From Sphingopyxis flava (GTDB lineage Bacteria; Pseudomonadota; Alphaproteobacteria; Sphingomonadales; Sphingomonadaceae), in the NCBI RefSeq assembly GCF_900168005.1, contig NZ_FUYP01000020.1, forward strand, positions 1-54,282: a stretch of DNA of 54,282 bases, given 5' to 3'. The position numbers were made by a program, and so were the translations under genes. Each line of letters opens with the position of its first letter. Position 1 is the stretch's first letter. Of the stretch, positions 8,643 to 17,005 are shown piece by piece. A model generated the notes under the pieces. That model did no database searches. It was not told where the DNA came from and saw nothing but the letters and a program-made list of their open reading frames with translations.

Positions 8643-8950
8643 TCGCCATTGGACGCCTTTTCCAGCGCCTCGCGCGCGCGGCGCCGCGCCGCGCTCGCCC
8701 GGCGCATGATGCGGTCGGTCCATGCGGCATAGCGCGGATGGCGCCGCTGGAAGCGCGCATAGACGCGCTTGGCCCAGGGGCTGTTCTGCAAGCTGAGCAT
8801 CAACCCGGCGGGAAAGAGAATGATGAAACCGGGTCCCGGCAGCGGGCCGAGGATCGGCGCCGCAACGATCAGCAGAAGGCCGAGGAGGAACAGCCCGAAG
8901 CGCACCTGCGCGTTTGACCGCAATCGCTGATAAAGGCTCGGCTTCCCCAT
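8639..8950 (-). CDS. Small membrane protein with PGPG motif (PGPGW-like)
   Basis: About 103 residues, with two adjoining hydrophobic segments (about 17-50) that enclose the motif GPLPGPGFIILFPAG, and a basic C-terminal tail rich in Arg (from about 60). This resembles the PGPGW family of putative transmembrane proteins, whose function is unknown. ATG at 8950 is chosen; ATG at 9004 would add 18 residues and has a GGAA close to it, so it remains possible. The stop overlaps the rpmH promoter. Confidence 0.6.
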   Translation of the reverse strand: MGKPSLYQRLRSNAQVRFGLFLLGLLLIVAAPILGPLPGPGFIILFPAGLMLSLQNSPWAKRVYARFQRRHPRYAAWTDRIMRRASAARRRAREALEKASNGD

Positions 8951-9061
8951 GCGCTGCGATGTGGGAAGGCGCAGGGCGTGTTGCAAGGCTAAGGCAGTGC
9001 GCATTTCCGGCCATTCAGCCCTCTAGCCCCGGCTTGAGCGCCAGCGAGGATCTGCGCGGAA

Positions 9062-9841
9062 TCAATCCAGCGCTACGAAACGCGCCATGTCGCCTCGGGT
9101 CAGATAGCGGACATCATCGAAGGGGGTGCTGTTGGTGAGCGCGTAGAAGGCGCGCGCCTTCGCCTCGTCCATTCCCATCTCGCGATAGTAAGCGAGATAC
9201 TCGGCGTGGACCGGGTCGCTCGCGGGATAATCATTCGCCTGCCGTCCATCCTCGTCCACCCAGCTATGCACCCCGAATTCCGCATTGGCAGCAGCGCGGC
9301 GCCGGACACCCGCGAGCCACAGCTCGACCGCGCCCGACCGCACCGAACCCCCGGCCGGCACTACCGTCTCCAGCCTCGCGCGGCGGATCGCGCGGGCGAG
9401 AGTCAAATTCGCCTCCTCGTCGAGGCTCCCGGGACAGTCGATCATTTCGATCTTCTTGAGCCCCGGAAAGGCGGAAAGCATTGCGGCGAACTGACGCGGC
9501 GTCGCTGCGGTCACATCGCCGGCCATCTGCGCCGTTTCGTCGTCGGTCACCGCGAAAGGCCCGAAATGCGCTTTTGCAGGGCCGAGCGTAGAGACCGCGG
9601 GCGCGGGCGCATAGCGCCGCGTCACGCCCCTATCTGGCTCGAGGGCGAGCGCGCCGTCGTCGAGCAGCGAAGGGGCATTGCCGATGCCTTCCTCGTCGTC
9701 GGGCCCGATCTCGTCCTCATAGGTCCAGGTGACGGTCGTCGTGACCGTGACGAACGGCCGCGCCTGCGCCGGGGCGAAGGCGATCAAAGCCGAGAAACCT
9801 GCGACGATAAGCGTGCGAGCGAGGGCAGCCGACGTAACCAT
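9062..9841 (-). CDS. Secreted ClpP-fold-like protein of unknown function
   Basis: A 259-residue protein with an N-terminal signal peptide (about 1-28, ending AQA-R). Residues around 160-195 (VVPAGGSVRSGAVELWLAG, then a FGVHSWVDE motif) resemble the nucleophile-Ser and His strand-turn pattern of ClpP/crotonase-fold periplasmic proteins (COG3904-like). That relation is from recall, not a search. Predicted periplasmic; the substrate is unknown. It is on the same strand as the preceding operon with an 88-base gap. Confidence 0.6.
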   Translation of the reverse strand: MVTSAALARTLIVAGFSALIAFAPAQARPFVTVTTTVTWTYEDEIGPDDEEGIGNAPSLLDDGALALEPDRGVTRRYAPAPAVSTLGPAKAHFGPFAVTDDETAQMAGDVTAATPRQFAAMLSAFPGLKKIEMIDCPGSLDEEANLTLARAIRRARLETVVPAGGSVRSGAVELWLAGVRRRAAANAEFGVHSWVDEDGRQANDYPASDPVHAEYLAYYREMGMDEAKARAFYALTNSTPFDDVRYLTRGDMARFVALD

Positions 9842-9929
9842 GCCGCCACCTTCACGCGCGCGCGGCTAGCAAAGGGCAAACAGGCGCGGTCAGCGCCGCA
9901 TTAACTGTACTGCGGGACAGGGTGGACGA

Positions 9930-10583
9930 TCAGTCGCGGTCGGGCGCCCCGAGCGGGAAATAGGCGCGGTAGGGCCGCGCATCATCGACGCAGCGCTTCA
10001 CGGACGGATATGCGAGAAGCCTCGCCCGATAGCCGCACAGATTTTCGTAATGCTCGGGAATCCGGTACAGCCAGTCGGCGTAGAAAAGCGACGGCGCGGC
10101 CGCGCAATCGGCGAGGGTGAAGCCATAGGGTGTTGCCCATCCGCCGCCAGCGAGTTCCTTGTCGAGCCAACCATAGACGTTCTCCAGCGCCGCCTCGCAC
10201 TCGGTTCGGATCGCGGGGACATGCGCTTCGGGCCCGCGTAGCGCGTCGGCGACCACCGCCTGCATCTTGTTCATCACATGAAGGTCGAAGATACGGTCGA
10301 AGAAGCGCACTCTCAGTGCAGCCTCGAACCCCTCCGGGATCATCCGCGGTTCGGGAATGAGGTGATCGAGATATTCGATGATGATCGACGATTCGAACAC
10401 CGGAACCCCGTCATGCACGATCAGCGGGAATTGGCCCACCGGCCAATGGGCCTTAAGTTCGGGCATATGCGCGGGAAATTCAGGGTCAACCGATCGGTAA
10501 TCGAAGGGGATGTCCTTCTCGTAGAGCGCGATCAGAGCTTTCCAGGTGTAGGAGGAAAAGGGGTGGCCATAGAAGATCAGCAT
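9930..10583 (-). CDS. Glutathione S-transferase family protein
   Basis: A 217-residue GST. The N-terminal domain shows FYGHPFSSYTWKALIAL (likely Ser at the active site), QFPLIVHDG with the cis-Pro, and VFESSIIIEYL as the glutathione-binding turn; the helical domain ends with a WLYRIPEHYENL segment. ATG at 10583 lies inside the end of the preceding membrane-protein gene (7-base overlap), so translation is probably coupled. It is the last gene of the TetR-led run. The substrate is unknown. Confidence 0.85.
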   Translation of the reverse strand: MLIFYGHPFSSYTWKALIALYEKDIPFDYRSVDPEFPAHMPELKAHWPVGQFPLIVHDGVPVFESSIIIEYLDHLIPEPRMIPEGFEAALRVRFFDRIFDLHVMNKMQAVVADALRGPEAHVPAIRTECEAALENVYGWLDKELAGGGWATPYGFTLADCAAAPSLFYADWLYRIPEHYENLCGYRARLLAYPSVKRCVDDARPYRAYFPLGAPDRD

Positions 10584-11041
10584 CGAGGAGTTTCCGTGTT
10601 GCGTGCAAGCCAGGCGATCGGCCAGCCGACGAGCAGGACGTGGGGAAGGATGAGCAAGGCGGTTTTTGCGAGATCCTCCGGCGGGAATGGCGATCCGAAG
10701 CGGAGTGGCAGCACGATGGCGTTCATCACCAGATAGAGAAGCAGCCCATAGAGCGTGCCACCAATCCACCAGGACAGGTCGGCGAGCGCGGGCCAGCGGC
10801 GGACCGCGGCAAACCACGCCGCGACCATCCCCGCCATAATCGCGAAATGGACGCCGAGTCCGGTGACCGCGCCCACCGGGCCCCAGCCGCTTGCGCCCCG
10901 AAAGGGACCGCTCGCAACGCCGCGCAGCATGCCCCCGACACTGCCCCCGGCCATCAGCGTCAGCCCAGCGGCATAGGCGATGTCGAGCGTTCCGGCGATC
11001 AGCCAAGCGCGCACGGCCGCGCGTCGCTGTCGGGCTCTCAA
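10577..11041 (-). CDS. Small four-helix membrane protein, unknown function
   Basis: A 154-residue hydrophobic protein with four predicted membrane segments (about 12-32, 55-80, 90-110 and 128-148) and a basic N-terminus. The start is a TTG at 11041 that overlaps the TGA of the PhnB-like gene (TTGA), a sign of translational coupling. No catalytic motif was recognised. Its position between a PhnB-like gene and a GST suggests a role with them but does not prove one. Confidence 0.65.
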   Translation of the reverse strand: MRARQRRAAVRAWLIAGTLDIAYAAGLTLMAGGSVGGMLRGVASGPFRGASGWGPVGAVTGLGVHFAIMAGMVAAWFAAVRRWPALADLSWWIGGTLYGLLLYLVMNAIVLPLRFGSPFPPEDLAKTALLILPHVLLVGWPIAWLARNTETPRC

Positions 11042-11523
11042 GCGGCGTTCACCGCGGCTTCGATGGCGGCGATGTCGATCTTCTTCATCTTCAACATCGC
11101 CTCGAACGCGCGCTTTGCCACAGCCTTGTCACTGCCCATCGTCGCATCGGTCAGTGCGCGCGGGGTGATCTGCCACGACACGCCCCATTTGTCCTTGCAC
11201 CATCCGCACGCACTTTCCTCGCCGCCGTTCCCGACGATTGCATCCCAGAGCCGGTCGGTTTCCTCCTGCGTGTCCGTGTGGACCTGAAAGGAGAAGGATT
11301 CATTATGCTTGAAGATGGGCGGGCCGTTGATCCCGATGCACGATGTGCCGAGCAGCGTGAAGTCGACCGCCAGCACCTCGCCCGCCTTGTTGCCCGGCGT
11401 GTCGACCGGCGCGTGGTGCACCGCGTCCACGCTGCTGTTGCTGAAGGTCGCGGCATAAAAGGCGGCCGCTTCCTCGGCATCGCCTTCGTACCACAGGCAC
11501 AGCGTCATGGGGTTGCGGCTCAT
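11038..11523 (-). CDS. PhnB-like VOC-fold protein
   Basis: A 161-residue protein of the PhnB / 3-demethylubiquinone methyltransferase-like VOC group. It shows LCLWYEGDAEEAAAFYAATF at the start and the hallmark CGWCKDKWGVSWQITP (about 109-124), and ends in a helical region. VOC folds bind a metal and small molecules; the substrate is not known. ATG at 11523 overlaps the TAA of the upstream VOC gene by one base (TAATG). Confidence 0.85.
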   Translation of the reverse strand: MSRNPMTLCLWYEGDAEEAAAFYAATFSNSSVDAVHHAPVDTPGNKAGEVLAVDFTLLGTSCIGINGPPIFKHNESFSFQVHTDTQEETDRLWDAIVGNGGEESACGWCKDKWGVSWQITPRALTDATMGSDKAVAKRAFEAMLKMKKIDIAAIEAAVNAA

Positions 11524-11945
11524 TATCCTTCTCCTTTCAAAGGCGCGCCGATCGACCAGAGGTGTCCGAACGGGTCGCGGACCTGCGCATAGCGATCGCC
11601 CCAGAACATATCCTCGGGGGCCATGACCGATGTGGCGCCGGCTTCGATCGCGCGGTCGTACCAGCGATCGGCGTCGTCGACCTGCAGGTGCAGCACTGTG
11701 CCTGCAGGCTCCGGCGCAGGGCCGCCCGAATATTCGGGAAAATCGTCGTGCATCATCAGCGACGCGCCGTTGATATGGAGATGCGCGTGCATCAGTCGCT
11801 CGCCATCGTCGGCGGGCACGCGGGTTACTTCGGCGGCGCCGAATGCCTTGGCGTAAAAGGCGATTGCGTCGGCGGCCCGTTTGTCGCGGATGGTGAGATG
11901 CGGTGTCAGGCCGCCGGTCGGCGGGTGGTTTGCGGGGATTGTCAT
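11523..11945 (-). CDS. VOC family (glyoxalase-like) protein
   Basis: A 140-residue VOC protein of the PhnB/YdfO-like glyoxalase type. Visible are LTPHLTIRDKRAADAIAFY, HAHLHINGASLMMHDDF and the C-terminal WGDRYAQVRDPFGHLWSIG, where the Asp-Pro-Phe-Gly-His motif is typical. ATG at 11945 overlaps the TGA of the two-domain VOC gene (ATGA). It is preceded by GGAGAGAGACG, a ribosome site nearly shared with several other genes of this operon. The substrate is unknown. Confidence 0.87.
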   Translation of the reverse strand: MTIPANHPPTGGLTPHLTIRDKRAADAIAFYAKAFGAAEVTRVPADDGERLMHAHLHINGASLMMHDDFPEYSGGPAPEPAGTVLHLQVDDADRWYDRAIEAGATSVMAPEDMFWGDRYAQVRDPFGHLWSIGAPLKGEG

Positions 11946-12796
11946 CGTCTCTCTCCTCTTGCGATCCCCTCCCCTTCAGGAGAGGGGCTGAATGGGGCCT
12001 GGTGCCGTGGTCCGACGAGGCCGAACGCCGCCCCCTGCGGGTCGCGCCCGTTCATTGCGAACTCGCCGCCCGGAATTTCCATTGCTTCGCTGATGGTCGT
12101 ACCGCCATTTGCCGTCACCGCGGCGGCGGCGCGGTCGATGTCGTCGACGCCGATATAATAGGACCACATCGACGCGGGGGCACCGGGAACGAGCCTCATG
12201 ATGGCGCCAATTCCAACCTCGCCCGCTTGCACGAAGCGATAAGGGCCCATCTCGCCCATGTCGAACGCGCCCTCCTGCCTCCAGTCGAAATGCTTTCGAT
12301 AAAATGCAATTGCGGCCTCGGGGTCACTCGTCATCAGTTCGTTCCAACGCACATGCTGCGCCTCGGTCGGCGAGAAGGCGTCGCTGTCCATATCCTCCAT
12401 CCCGGCGGGCGGGATCGGGTTCATGACATAAAAGGCCGCGCCCTGCGGGTCGGACAGCATCGCGATGCGCCCAACGGGCAGATCGGTAGCGAGCATGTGC
12501 ACCGCGCCGCCGTCAGCGGTGATCGAGGCGATGGTCGCGTCGACATCGGGGGTATAGAGATAACCCATCCACGCGGGCCGTGCGCCGCCAGCGAGCATGT
12601 CGGCGCTCAAACCGAGCACACCGCCGGCATTCCCGCCGTCGCTTCGTGCGATCATGCGATAGTCGACGCCGCTCGCCGCGGGATCCGCATGCGTTGCGAT
12701 CGTCCAGCCGACAACCGCGCCGTAAAAGCGCGCCGCCGCATCGGGATCGCTCGTCATCAACTCGTACCAGATGAAGCTGCCCTTGGGATTGGTCAT
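11942..12796 (-). CDS. Two-domain VOC family protein
   Basis: A 284-residue protein with two VOC modules, each starting with a WYELMTSDPDAAARFY- or WNELMTSDPEAAIAFY-like strand-helix (about 10 and 150) and each ending in a DPQGAAF strand (about 115 and 253). The repeat indicates internal duplication. The last 15 or so residues (PSPEGEGIARGERR) are encoded over a small GC palindrome at 11966-11987 and look non-native to the fold. It overlaps the next gene by 4 bases. Confidence 0.87.
   Translation of the reverse strand: MTNPKGSFIWYELMTSDPDAAARFYGAVVGWTIATHADPAASGVDYRMIARSDGGNAGGVLGLSADMLAGGARPAWMGYLYTPDVDATIASITADGGAVHMLATDLPVGRIAMLSDPQGAAFYVMNPIPPAGMEDMDSDAFSPTEAQHVRWNELMTSDPEAAIAFYRKHFDWRQEGAFDMGEMGPYRFVQAGEVGIGAIMRLVPGAPASMWSYYIGVDDIDRAAAAVTANGGTTISEAMEIPGGEFAMNGRDPQGAAFGLVGPRHQAPFSPSPEGEGIARGERR
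11966..11987. repeat. CCCCTC/GAGGGG hairpin within the end of the two-domain VOC gene
   Basis: CCCCTC (11966-11971) and GAGGGG (11982-11987) flank a 10-base loop. It lies in codons for the C-terminal tail of the two-domain VOC protein, and is one of several CCCCTCC-type hairpins in the window (14336, 31139, 34172, 45111). Confidence 0.5.
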
Positions 12797-12818
12797 CGTC
12801 TCACTCCTCGAACCAGGT

Positions 12819-13535
12819 TCAATAGGTTACGCTGGGGAAGAAATTACCCCGCCCCTCGGGCGTCATGTCGAGCAAGCCCCAGAGCGGATCCACAAGATCA
12901 GCTGCGCGGTGGTGCTGACCGGGATCCTCGGGCGCGTAGGCCATTTCGCTCGCCCAATGATGGCGGATGAAGTCGCCGTCCTTGCAGAAGATGTTGAAGA
13001 TCGTCTCGTCCCAATCCTCGCCCTCGCCCATGCCACGCTCGGCGCGTTTCGCGGTGCTCAACCGCCGCGTGTCGCCAAAATATGCGGCCGAATAGCGGCC
13101 CTCGATATCGGACAGGAAGCGAAGGTGCGGCCAGCGCCGCTCCTTTGCCCAGGCTTCGAGCCGGGCGATCGGCGACTTGGCGACGATATAGAGCGGCGCG
13201 CGCTGCCCGACGTGCCGCGCGCTGCCGTCGATCGCGTCGAGCAGATGGGTACAGCCGGAGCATGGCTCGTCCCGCTCAGGCCCGAACATGAAGCTGTAGA
13301 GGATGATCGTGGGCTGCTCGCCAAACAGATGGGACAGCCGGACCGTTTCGGGGCGCTGGTGCGCGCCGACCTGCTCGAAGGCATAATCTTCCGGTATCGC
13401 GCCGCCGGGCGGTAGAGCCCGTCGCTGCGCCGCGACGGCTTCGATCTGTCGCCGCAACGCGATCTCGGCATCGAGCAGCGCGGCGCGCGCTTCGCGATAG
13501 TCCCTGCTCTCATTCGGGAAGGCCAGATGCTCCAT
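12819..13535 (-). CDS. DUF899 thioredoxin-like protein
   Basis: A 238-residue protein of the DUF899 family, which has a thioredoxin-like fold. Residues about 83-98 (FMFGPERDEPCSGCTH) carry a CxxC-like pair (CSGC), and later segments include GEDWDETIFNIFCKDGD and VDPLWGLLDMTPEGRG, typical of the family. The biochemical function is not established. It lies 22 bases upstream of the two-domain VOC gene and 51 bases downstream of the DUF1428 gene. Confidence 0.83.
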   Translation of the reverse strand: MEHLAFPNESRDYREARAALLDAEIALRRQIEAVAAQRRALPPGGAIPEDYAFEQVGAHQRPETVRLSHLFGEQPTIILYSFMFGPERDEPCSGCTHLLDAIDGSARHVGQRAPLYIVAKSPIARLEAWAKERRWPHLRFLSDIEGRYSAAYFGDTRRLSTAKRAERGMGEGEDWDETIFNIFCKDGDFIRHHWASEMAYAPEDPGQHHRAADLVDPLWGLLDMTPEGRGNFFPSVTY

Positions 13536-13586
13536 CGTCTTGCTCCTGTCTTCCTCGCTGCGGCGAAGGGGCGGGAATCGATTCCC

Positions 13587-14306
13587 TCACGCGTCCAGAA
13601 TGGGCGTGAAACCCCCATAGATCATGCGCTTACCGTCGAAGGTCTGGTCGTTCGGGTCGTGCTGCATCCGTTCGTCGGCCATGATCTTTTCCCAGCCCAG
13701 GACGCGCGCCTCCTTGGTCGGCCATTCGACCCAGCTGAAGACGGGCGTCTCGCCCTTCTCGAGGTGTACCGCGCGCTTGAAATCCGTGACCTTGCCGTCA
13801 TGGACATCATCGCCCCAGCATTCGAGAACGCGCGTTGCGCCATGATCTAGGAAGACCACCGCCACCTTGTCCGCCATTGCGCGGTAGGCGTCCTTGTTAG
13901 CGTCGGGCACCGCGACGAGGAAGCCGTCGGTATAGCCCATCGATCCGCCGAGGCCTTCATCGACGATCGACTCGAAACCCGAGACGATCATTCGCTGCCC
14001 GTCGAAGGGCATGGATTGCCCCAGGTCCTGCATCCGGGGATCGCTCATCATCTTGGCATTCGCCGCGTCGCGCGTCGCGCGGTCGGGATATTCGAACCAG
14101 CTGAAGACGATCTCCTCGCCCTCCTTCGCCTGCACCGCGGTGCGGAAATCGTTGAGCTTGCCGGCGGGGACGTCGTCACCCCATGTTTCGACGTGGCGGC
14201 GCACGCCGAATTCCTTGAACAACGCCACAGCGTCGGCAGCGTGCTTGCGATAGTCCTCCTTGCTGGCGCTCGGCACGGCAAGGACAAATCCTTCCACATA
14301 GGTCAT
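13587..14306 (-). CDS. Tandem DUF1428 protein (two YbaA-like domains)
   Basis: A 239-residue protein made of two copies of a roughly 118-residue DUF1428 domain. The first begins TYVEGFVLAVPSASKEDYR, the second (about 123) GYTDGFLVAVPDANKDAYR. Each continues with an E(T/C)WGDDV motif, a FSW(F/V)E(Y/W)P strand, an M(S/A)D(P/E)RMQ segment and a (D)GQRM or (D)GKRM(I) end. The family usually has one domain and a dimeric ferredoxin-like fold, so this gene may encode a covalently linked dimer. Function unknown. Confidence 0.87.
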   Translation of the reverse strand: MTYVEGFVLAVPSASKEDYRKHAADAVALFKEFGVRRHVETWGDDVPAGKLNDFRTAVQAKEGEEIVFSWFEYPDRATRDAANAKMMSDPRMQDLGQSMPFDGQRMIVSGFESIVDEGLGGSMGYTDGFLVAVPDANKDAYRAMADKVAVVFLDHGATRVLECWGDDVHDGKVTDFKRAVHLEKGETPVFSWVEWPTKEARVLGWEKIMADERMQHDPNDQTFDGKRMIYGGFTPILDA

Positions 14307-14335
14307 CGTCTCTCTCCTCCTTTGTTCGTTACGTT

Positions 14336-14350
14336 CCTCCTTTTGGGAGG
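14336..14350. repeat. CCTCC/GGAGG hairpin between the GST and DUF1428 genes
   Basis: CCTCC, loop TTTTG and GGAGG form a small stem in the 49-base gap of the TetR-led operon. It may affect mRNA stability or be a fragment of the scattered CCTCC-type palindromes. Confidence 0.4.
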
Positions 14351-14355
14351 AGGGC

Positions 14356-15033
14356 TCATCTATTCCCCACTGGTCCTGCTTCCTCTCGGAACGCTGCGAG
14401 CTGCGCCTTCAGCGCGCGGTCGAAGGCCGGGCGGTCGAGGCAGCGCGCGAGATAGGCCTCGAGCGCCCGATGTTCGGCGATCGCGCCGCTTGCGATGCCC
14501 TCGCGCAGCACCGTCGCCATCGCAATGTCGGCGACGCTGAAATCTCCGGCCAGATAGGGCCGATCGCCCAGCGCCTCGGCCAGCTTGCCGAAGCGCTGCT
14601 GGATGAACTCCATCAACGCCGGTCGGCGAAGCTTCGCCCATTCCTCTTCCGCGGCGAACAGGTCGACGTTCGACAGTTCGAACATCAAGGGCTCGACGCT
14701 GTTATAGGCCGCGAAGAGCCAGCTGATGACGGTTGCGCGGCCCTGCGGGTCGCGCGGAAGCAACGCTTCGTCCTTTTCGGCAAGGTGGAGGAGGATCGCG
14801 CCGCTTTCGAACAGGCGCACTTCGCCGTCGCGCAGGACGGGAACCTGGCCCCACGGCTGGTCGCGATAATGTTCGGGTGGGCGGTTGACGGCGCTGATCA
14901 GATGCTCGGCATAGTCGATCCCCATTTCCTCGCACGCCCAGCGAGGACGCAGGTCGCGAACGAAGCCGCGCGCAAAGTCGGGAACCCAATCAAAAGCGGT
15001 GATCTGGATGGGGGCGTTCGGGTTTACGGACAT
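14356..15033 (-). CDS. Glutathione S-transferase family protein
   Basis: A 225-residue GST. The N-terminal domain is slightly extended and shows RDLRPRWACEEMGIDY, GQVPVLRDGEVRLFESGAIL with the cis-Pro and the glutathione-contact Glu-Ser, and the helical domain carries RPYLAGDFSVADIAM. Together with the second GST at the operon end it points to glutathione-dependent chemistry. ATG at 15033 is preceded by AAGGAGAGGATCC, a strong ribosome site. Confidence 0.87.
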   Translation of the reverse strand: MSVNPNAPIQITAFDWVPDFARGFVRDLRPRWACEEMGIDYAEHLISAVNRPPEHYRDQPWGQVPVLRDGEVRLFESGAILLHLAEKDEALLPRDPQGRATVISWLFAAYNSVEPLMFELSNVDLFAAEEEWAKLRRPALMEFIQQRFGKLAEALGDRPYLAGDFSVADIAMATVLREGIASGAIAEHRALEAYLARCLDRPAFDRALKAQLAAFREEAGPVGNR

Positions 15034-15075
15034 GGATCCTCTCCTTGGACCGTGAGTTTGCCGGGCTCTCGTTGC

Positions 15076-16044
15076 TCAGAAAAATTCGGCGGGCAGCGGG
15101 GGCGTGGTGTCGTCGAGAAAGGGGGTGACCATCGCGGCGATTGTCGCCGCCTCGGCCATCACGCCGATGTGCGAGGTGCCGGGCAGGATCGCGAGCCGTG
15201 CCTTGGGCGCCTCGGTCATGAAGCCTTCGACCACGGGCTTCTTGTCGCCGCCTCCGCGCAGCTTGAACAGCTTGATGGCATGGTCGAAGGTCACGCCGTC
15301 GGCATCGCCCAGGATGATCATCGTCTTGCCGGGAATTGCGCGGATCTGCTCGTCGCTGAAACCGAAGGATGTCGAATCGAGATGCTTGATTGCCGCGACA
15401 AGCTTCGGAAAGGCCTCAGAGGTCGGGGACATGGCGCGATAGGCTTTCTCCATCGGAGATCCCGCGAGCTCCTCGGGTGTCATTTTGGCAATGCCGGAGA
15501 GGACTTCGGGATGCCAGCCGTCGAGGCTCGTCGTGCCCGACAGGATCACTTGCTTGCCGATGCGGTCGGGATGACGGACCGCGAGCGCGACCGCGGTGCT
15601 GCCGCCCATCGAATATCCAAGCACGTCCGCGCGCGCGACCTTCAGTTCGGCAAGCAGCGCCGCGGCGTCGTCGGCCATCGTCTCATAGCTAATGGGGCCG
15701 CCCACGTCGCCGGTGCGGCCGTGGCCGCGCGCATCGAGCGTGATGACCGGACGCGTCGCAGTAAAGCGATCGACCAGCGGCTTCATCGCCTCGCCCGACA
15801 TGAAAGCGCCGTGAAGGATGAGGAGCGGCGCGGTGTCGGAGGCGAGATCGCCATGTACCGCATAATGGAGCCTGACGCCGTTGACCTCGGCAGCGCCGGG
15901 CTTCGCCGGGACAGCCATGGCTCCCGGCGCGGTTCCCTGGGCGGGCTGGGCGTGGGCGGGTGCGGCGGCGGCGGCGAGCAGCAGCGCGGGGACAAGCGCG
16001 ACGGTGCGGCACAGCGTCGCAAGGGGGGAAGCACGAAAAGGCAT
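15076..16044 (-). CDS. Secreted alpha/beta-fold hydrolase
   Basis: A 322-residue protein with a clear signal peptide (about 1-32, ending AHA-Q). The catalytic triad is visible: nucleophile Ser in GYSMGG (about residue 143), acid in LGDADGV, and His in GTSHIG near the end; ILHGAF supplies the oxyanion hole. It probably acts in the periplasm as an esterase or related enzyme. The substrate is unknown. ATG at 16044 has AGGAGA upstream. Confidence 0.87.
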   Translation of the reverse strand: MPFRASPLATLCRTVALVPALLLAAAAAPAHAQPAQGTAPGAMAVPAKPGAAEVNGVRLHYAVHGDLASDTAPLLILHGAFMSGEAMKPLVDRFTATRPVITLDARGHGRTGDVGGPISYETMADDAAALLAELKVARADVLGYSMGGSTAVALAVRHPDRIGKQVILSGTTSLDGWHPEVLSGIAKMTPEELAGSPMEKAYRAMSPTSEAFPKLVAAIKHLDSTSFGFSDEQIRAIPGKTMIILGDADGVTFDHAIKLFKLRGGGDKKPVVEGFMTEAPKARLAILPGTSHIGVMAEAATIAAMVTPFLDDTTPPLPAEFF

Positions 16045-16096
16045 GAGACTCTCCTTTTATCTTTGACGAAGCCGTGCGCGACGACCCTTGGCCAGG

Positions 16097-16513
16097 TCAG
16101 TCCGCGGCCGCGTGCAGCGGAATCAGGCGGCGCAGCGCGGGGCTCCGCAGCCACAGCCCGCACCACAGCAGGACGCCAAGATAGGCGCCGAACAGGGTGT
16201 GGCTCGCCAGCGGGCTGTCGATCCGCAAATGGGTGGCGATCGCAACGCCCAGATAGCCGGTGATCAGGATCGCGCCTATCATCGCCGTGCGCGGCCAGAT
16301 ATGAAGAACAGTCGGGATCAGGAGCAACAAGCCGAGCGTGCGCATTGTCGCGACGTCAAGCCGCCATCCGAGGCCCGGAGGGCTGTGATCGATGGCGAAT
16401 TGCGGCGCGATCAGCTTGGTTCCGCAATCGACAAGAAGAAAGGCGATAACGAGTCCGCTGAGGATGCGTCCCGCAATCAGCGCCTCGCGGGAGGGAAGGG
16501 AGGTCGACATCAT
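16097..16513 (-). CDS. DoxX-like four-helix membrane protein
   Basis: A 138-residue inner-membrane protein with four hydrophobic segments. Motifs GLVIAFLLVDCGTKL, MIGAILITGYLGVAIATHLR and YLGVLLWCGLWLRSPALR are typical of DoxX-like proteins often found beside TetR and VOC genes. Two adjacent ATG codons (16513, 16510) are possible starts. The open frame extends further upstream across the VOC gene but without family similarity. The role is unknown; DoxX relatives are linked to oxidative-stress response. Confidence 0.8.
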   Translation of the reverse strand: MMSTSLPSREALIAGRILSGLVIAFLLVDCGTKLIAPQFAIDHSPPGLGWRLDVATMRTLGLLLLIPTVLHIWPRTAMIGAILITGYLGVAIATHLRIDSPLASHTLFGAYLGVLLWCGLWLRSPALRRLIPLHAAAD

Positions 16514-16535
16514 GGTTTCGCTCCTGCTCCCGCGA

Positions 16536-16976
16536 TCAGGCGGCGACTTCGGGCGGTGTGGCCTCGCCGCTCGCGACGGCGGGATCCATCCAGAAGGGCC
16601 CCCAAACGTGGCCATCAGGGTCCAAGAGGTCGCGGCCATACATGAAGCCATGATCCTGCACCGGATTGACGTCGGCGGTGCCGCCGCTTGCGGCCGCCGC
16701 ATCGATCATCGCGTCAACCGCCTCGCGGCTTTCCATCGCCAGCGCCAGCGAGACCTCGCTCGACGTCGTGGGCGGGATCGGACGGTTGGTGAAGCTCTTC
16801 CACTTGTCATGGCTGAGGATCATGAGGAAGATGCTCTCCGACCAGACCATCGCGGCTGCGGTGTCGTCGGTGAATCGCGGTTCGTTGGTAAAGCCGAGCG
16901 CGGTGTAGAAGGCCTTCGACTTTTCAAGATCGGCGACCGGCAGGTTGACGAAAATCATCTTGAGGGCATCGGTCAT
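16536..16976 (-). CDS. VOC family protein
   Basis: A 146-residue VOC protein beginning MTDALKMIFVNLPVADLEKS, with FTNEPRFTDDTAAAMV and the C-terminal YGRDLLDPDGHVWGPFWMD that is diagnostic of the YdfO/lactoylglutathione-lyase-like group. ATG at 16976 lies 29 bases after tetR and has GAGAGAGGATTCCCCC upstream. As the first structural gene behind tetR it is the most likely core enzyme or binding protein of the operon. Substrate unknown. Confidence 0.87.
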   Translation of the reverse strand: MTDALKMIFVNLPVADLEKSKAFYTALGFTNEPRFTDDTAAAMVWSESIFLMILSHDKWKSFTNRPIPPTTSSEVSLALAMESREAVDAMIDAAAASGGTADVNPVQDHGFMYGRDLLDPDGHVWGPFWMDPAVASGEATPPEVAA

Positions 16977-17005
16977 GGGGGAATCCTCTCTCTCTTCTCT
17001 ATTTC

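Noticed and set aside
8035..8760. Longer rnpA with start at 8760
   Set aside because: The extension runs through rpmH in another frame; true RnpA proteins begin near MLVRTLTKRSEF at 8379.
14470..16263. Nearly 600-codon plus-strand open frame across the GST and hydrolase genes
   Set aside because: It spans two real minus-strand genes and their gap, with a low-complexity translation.
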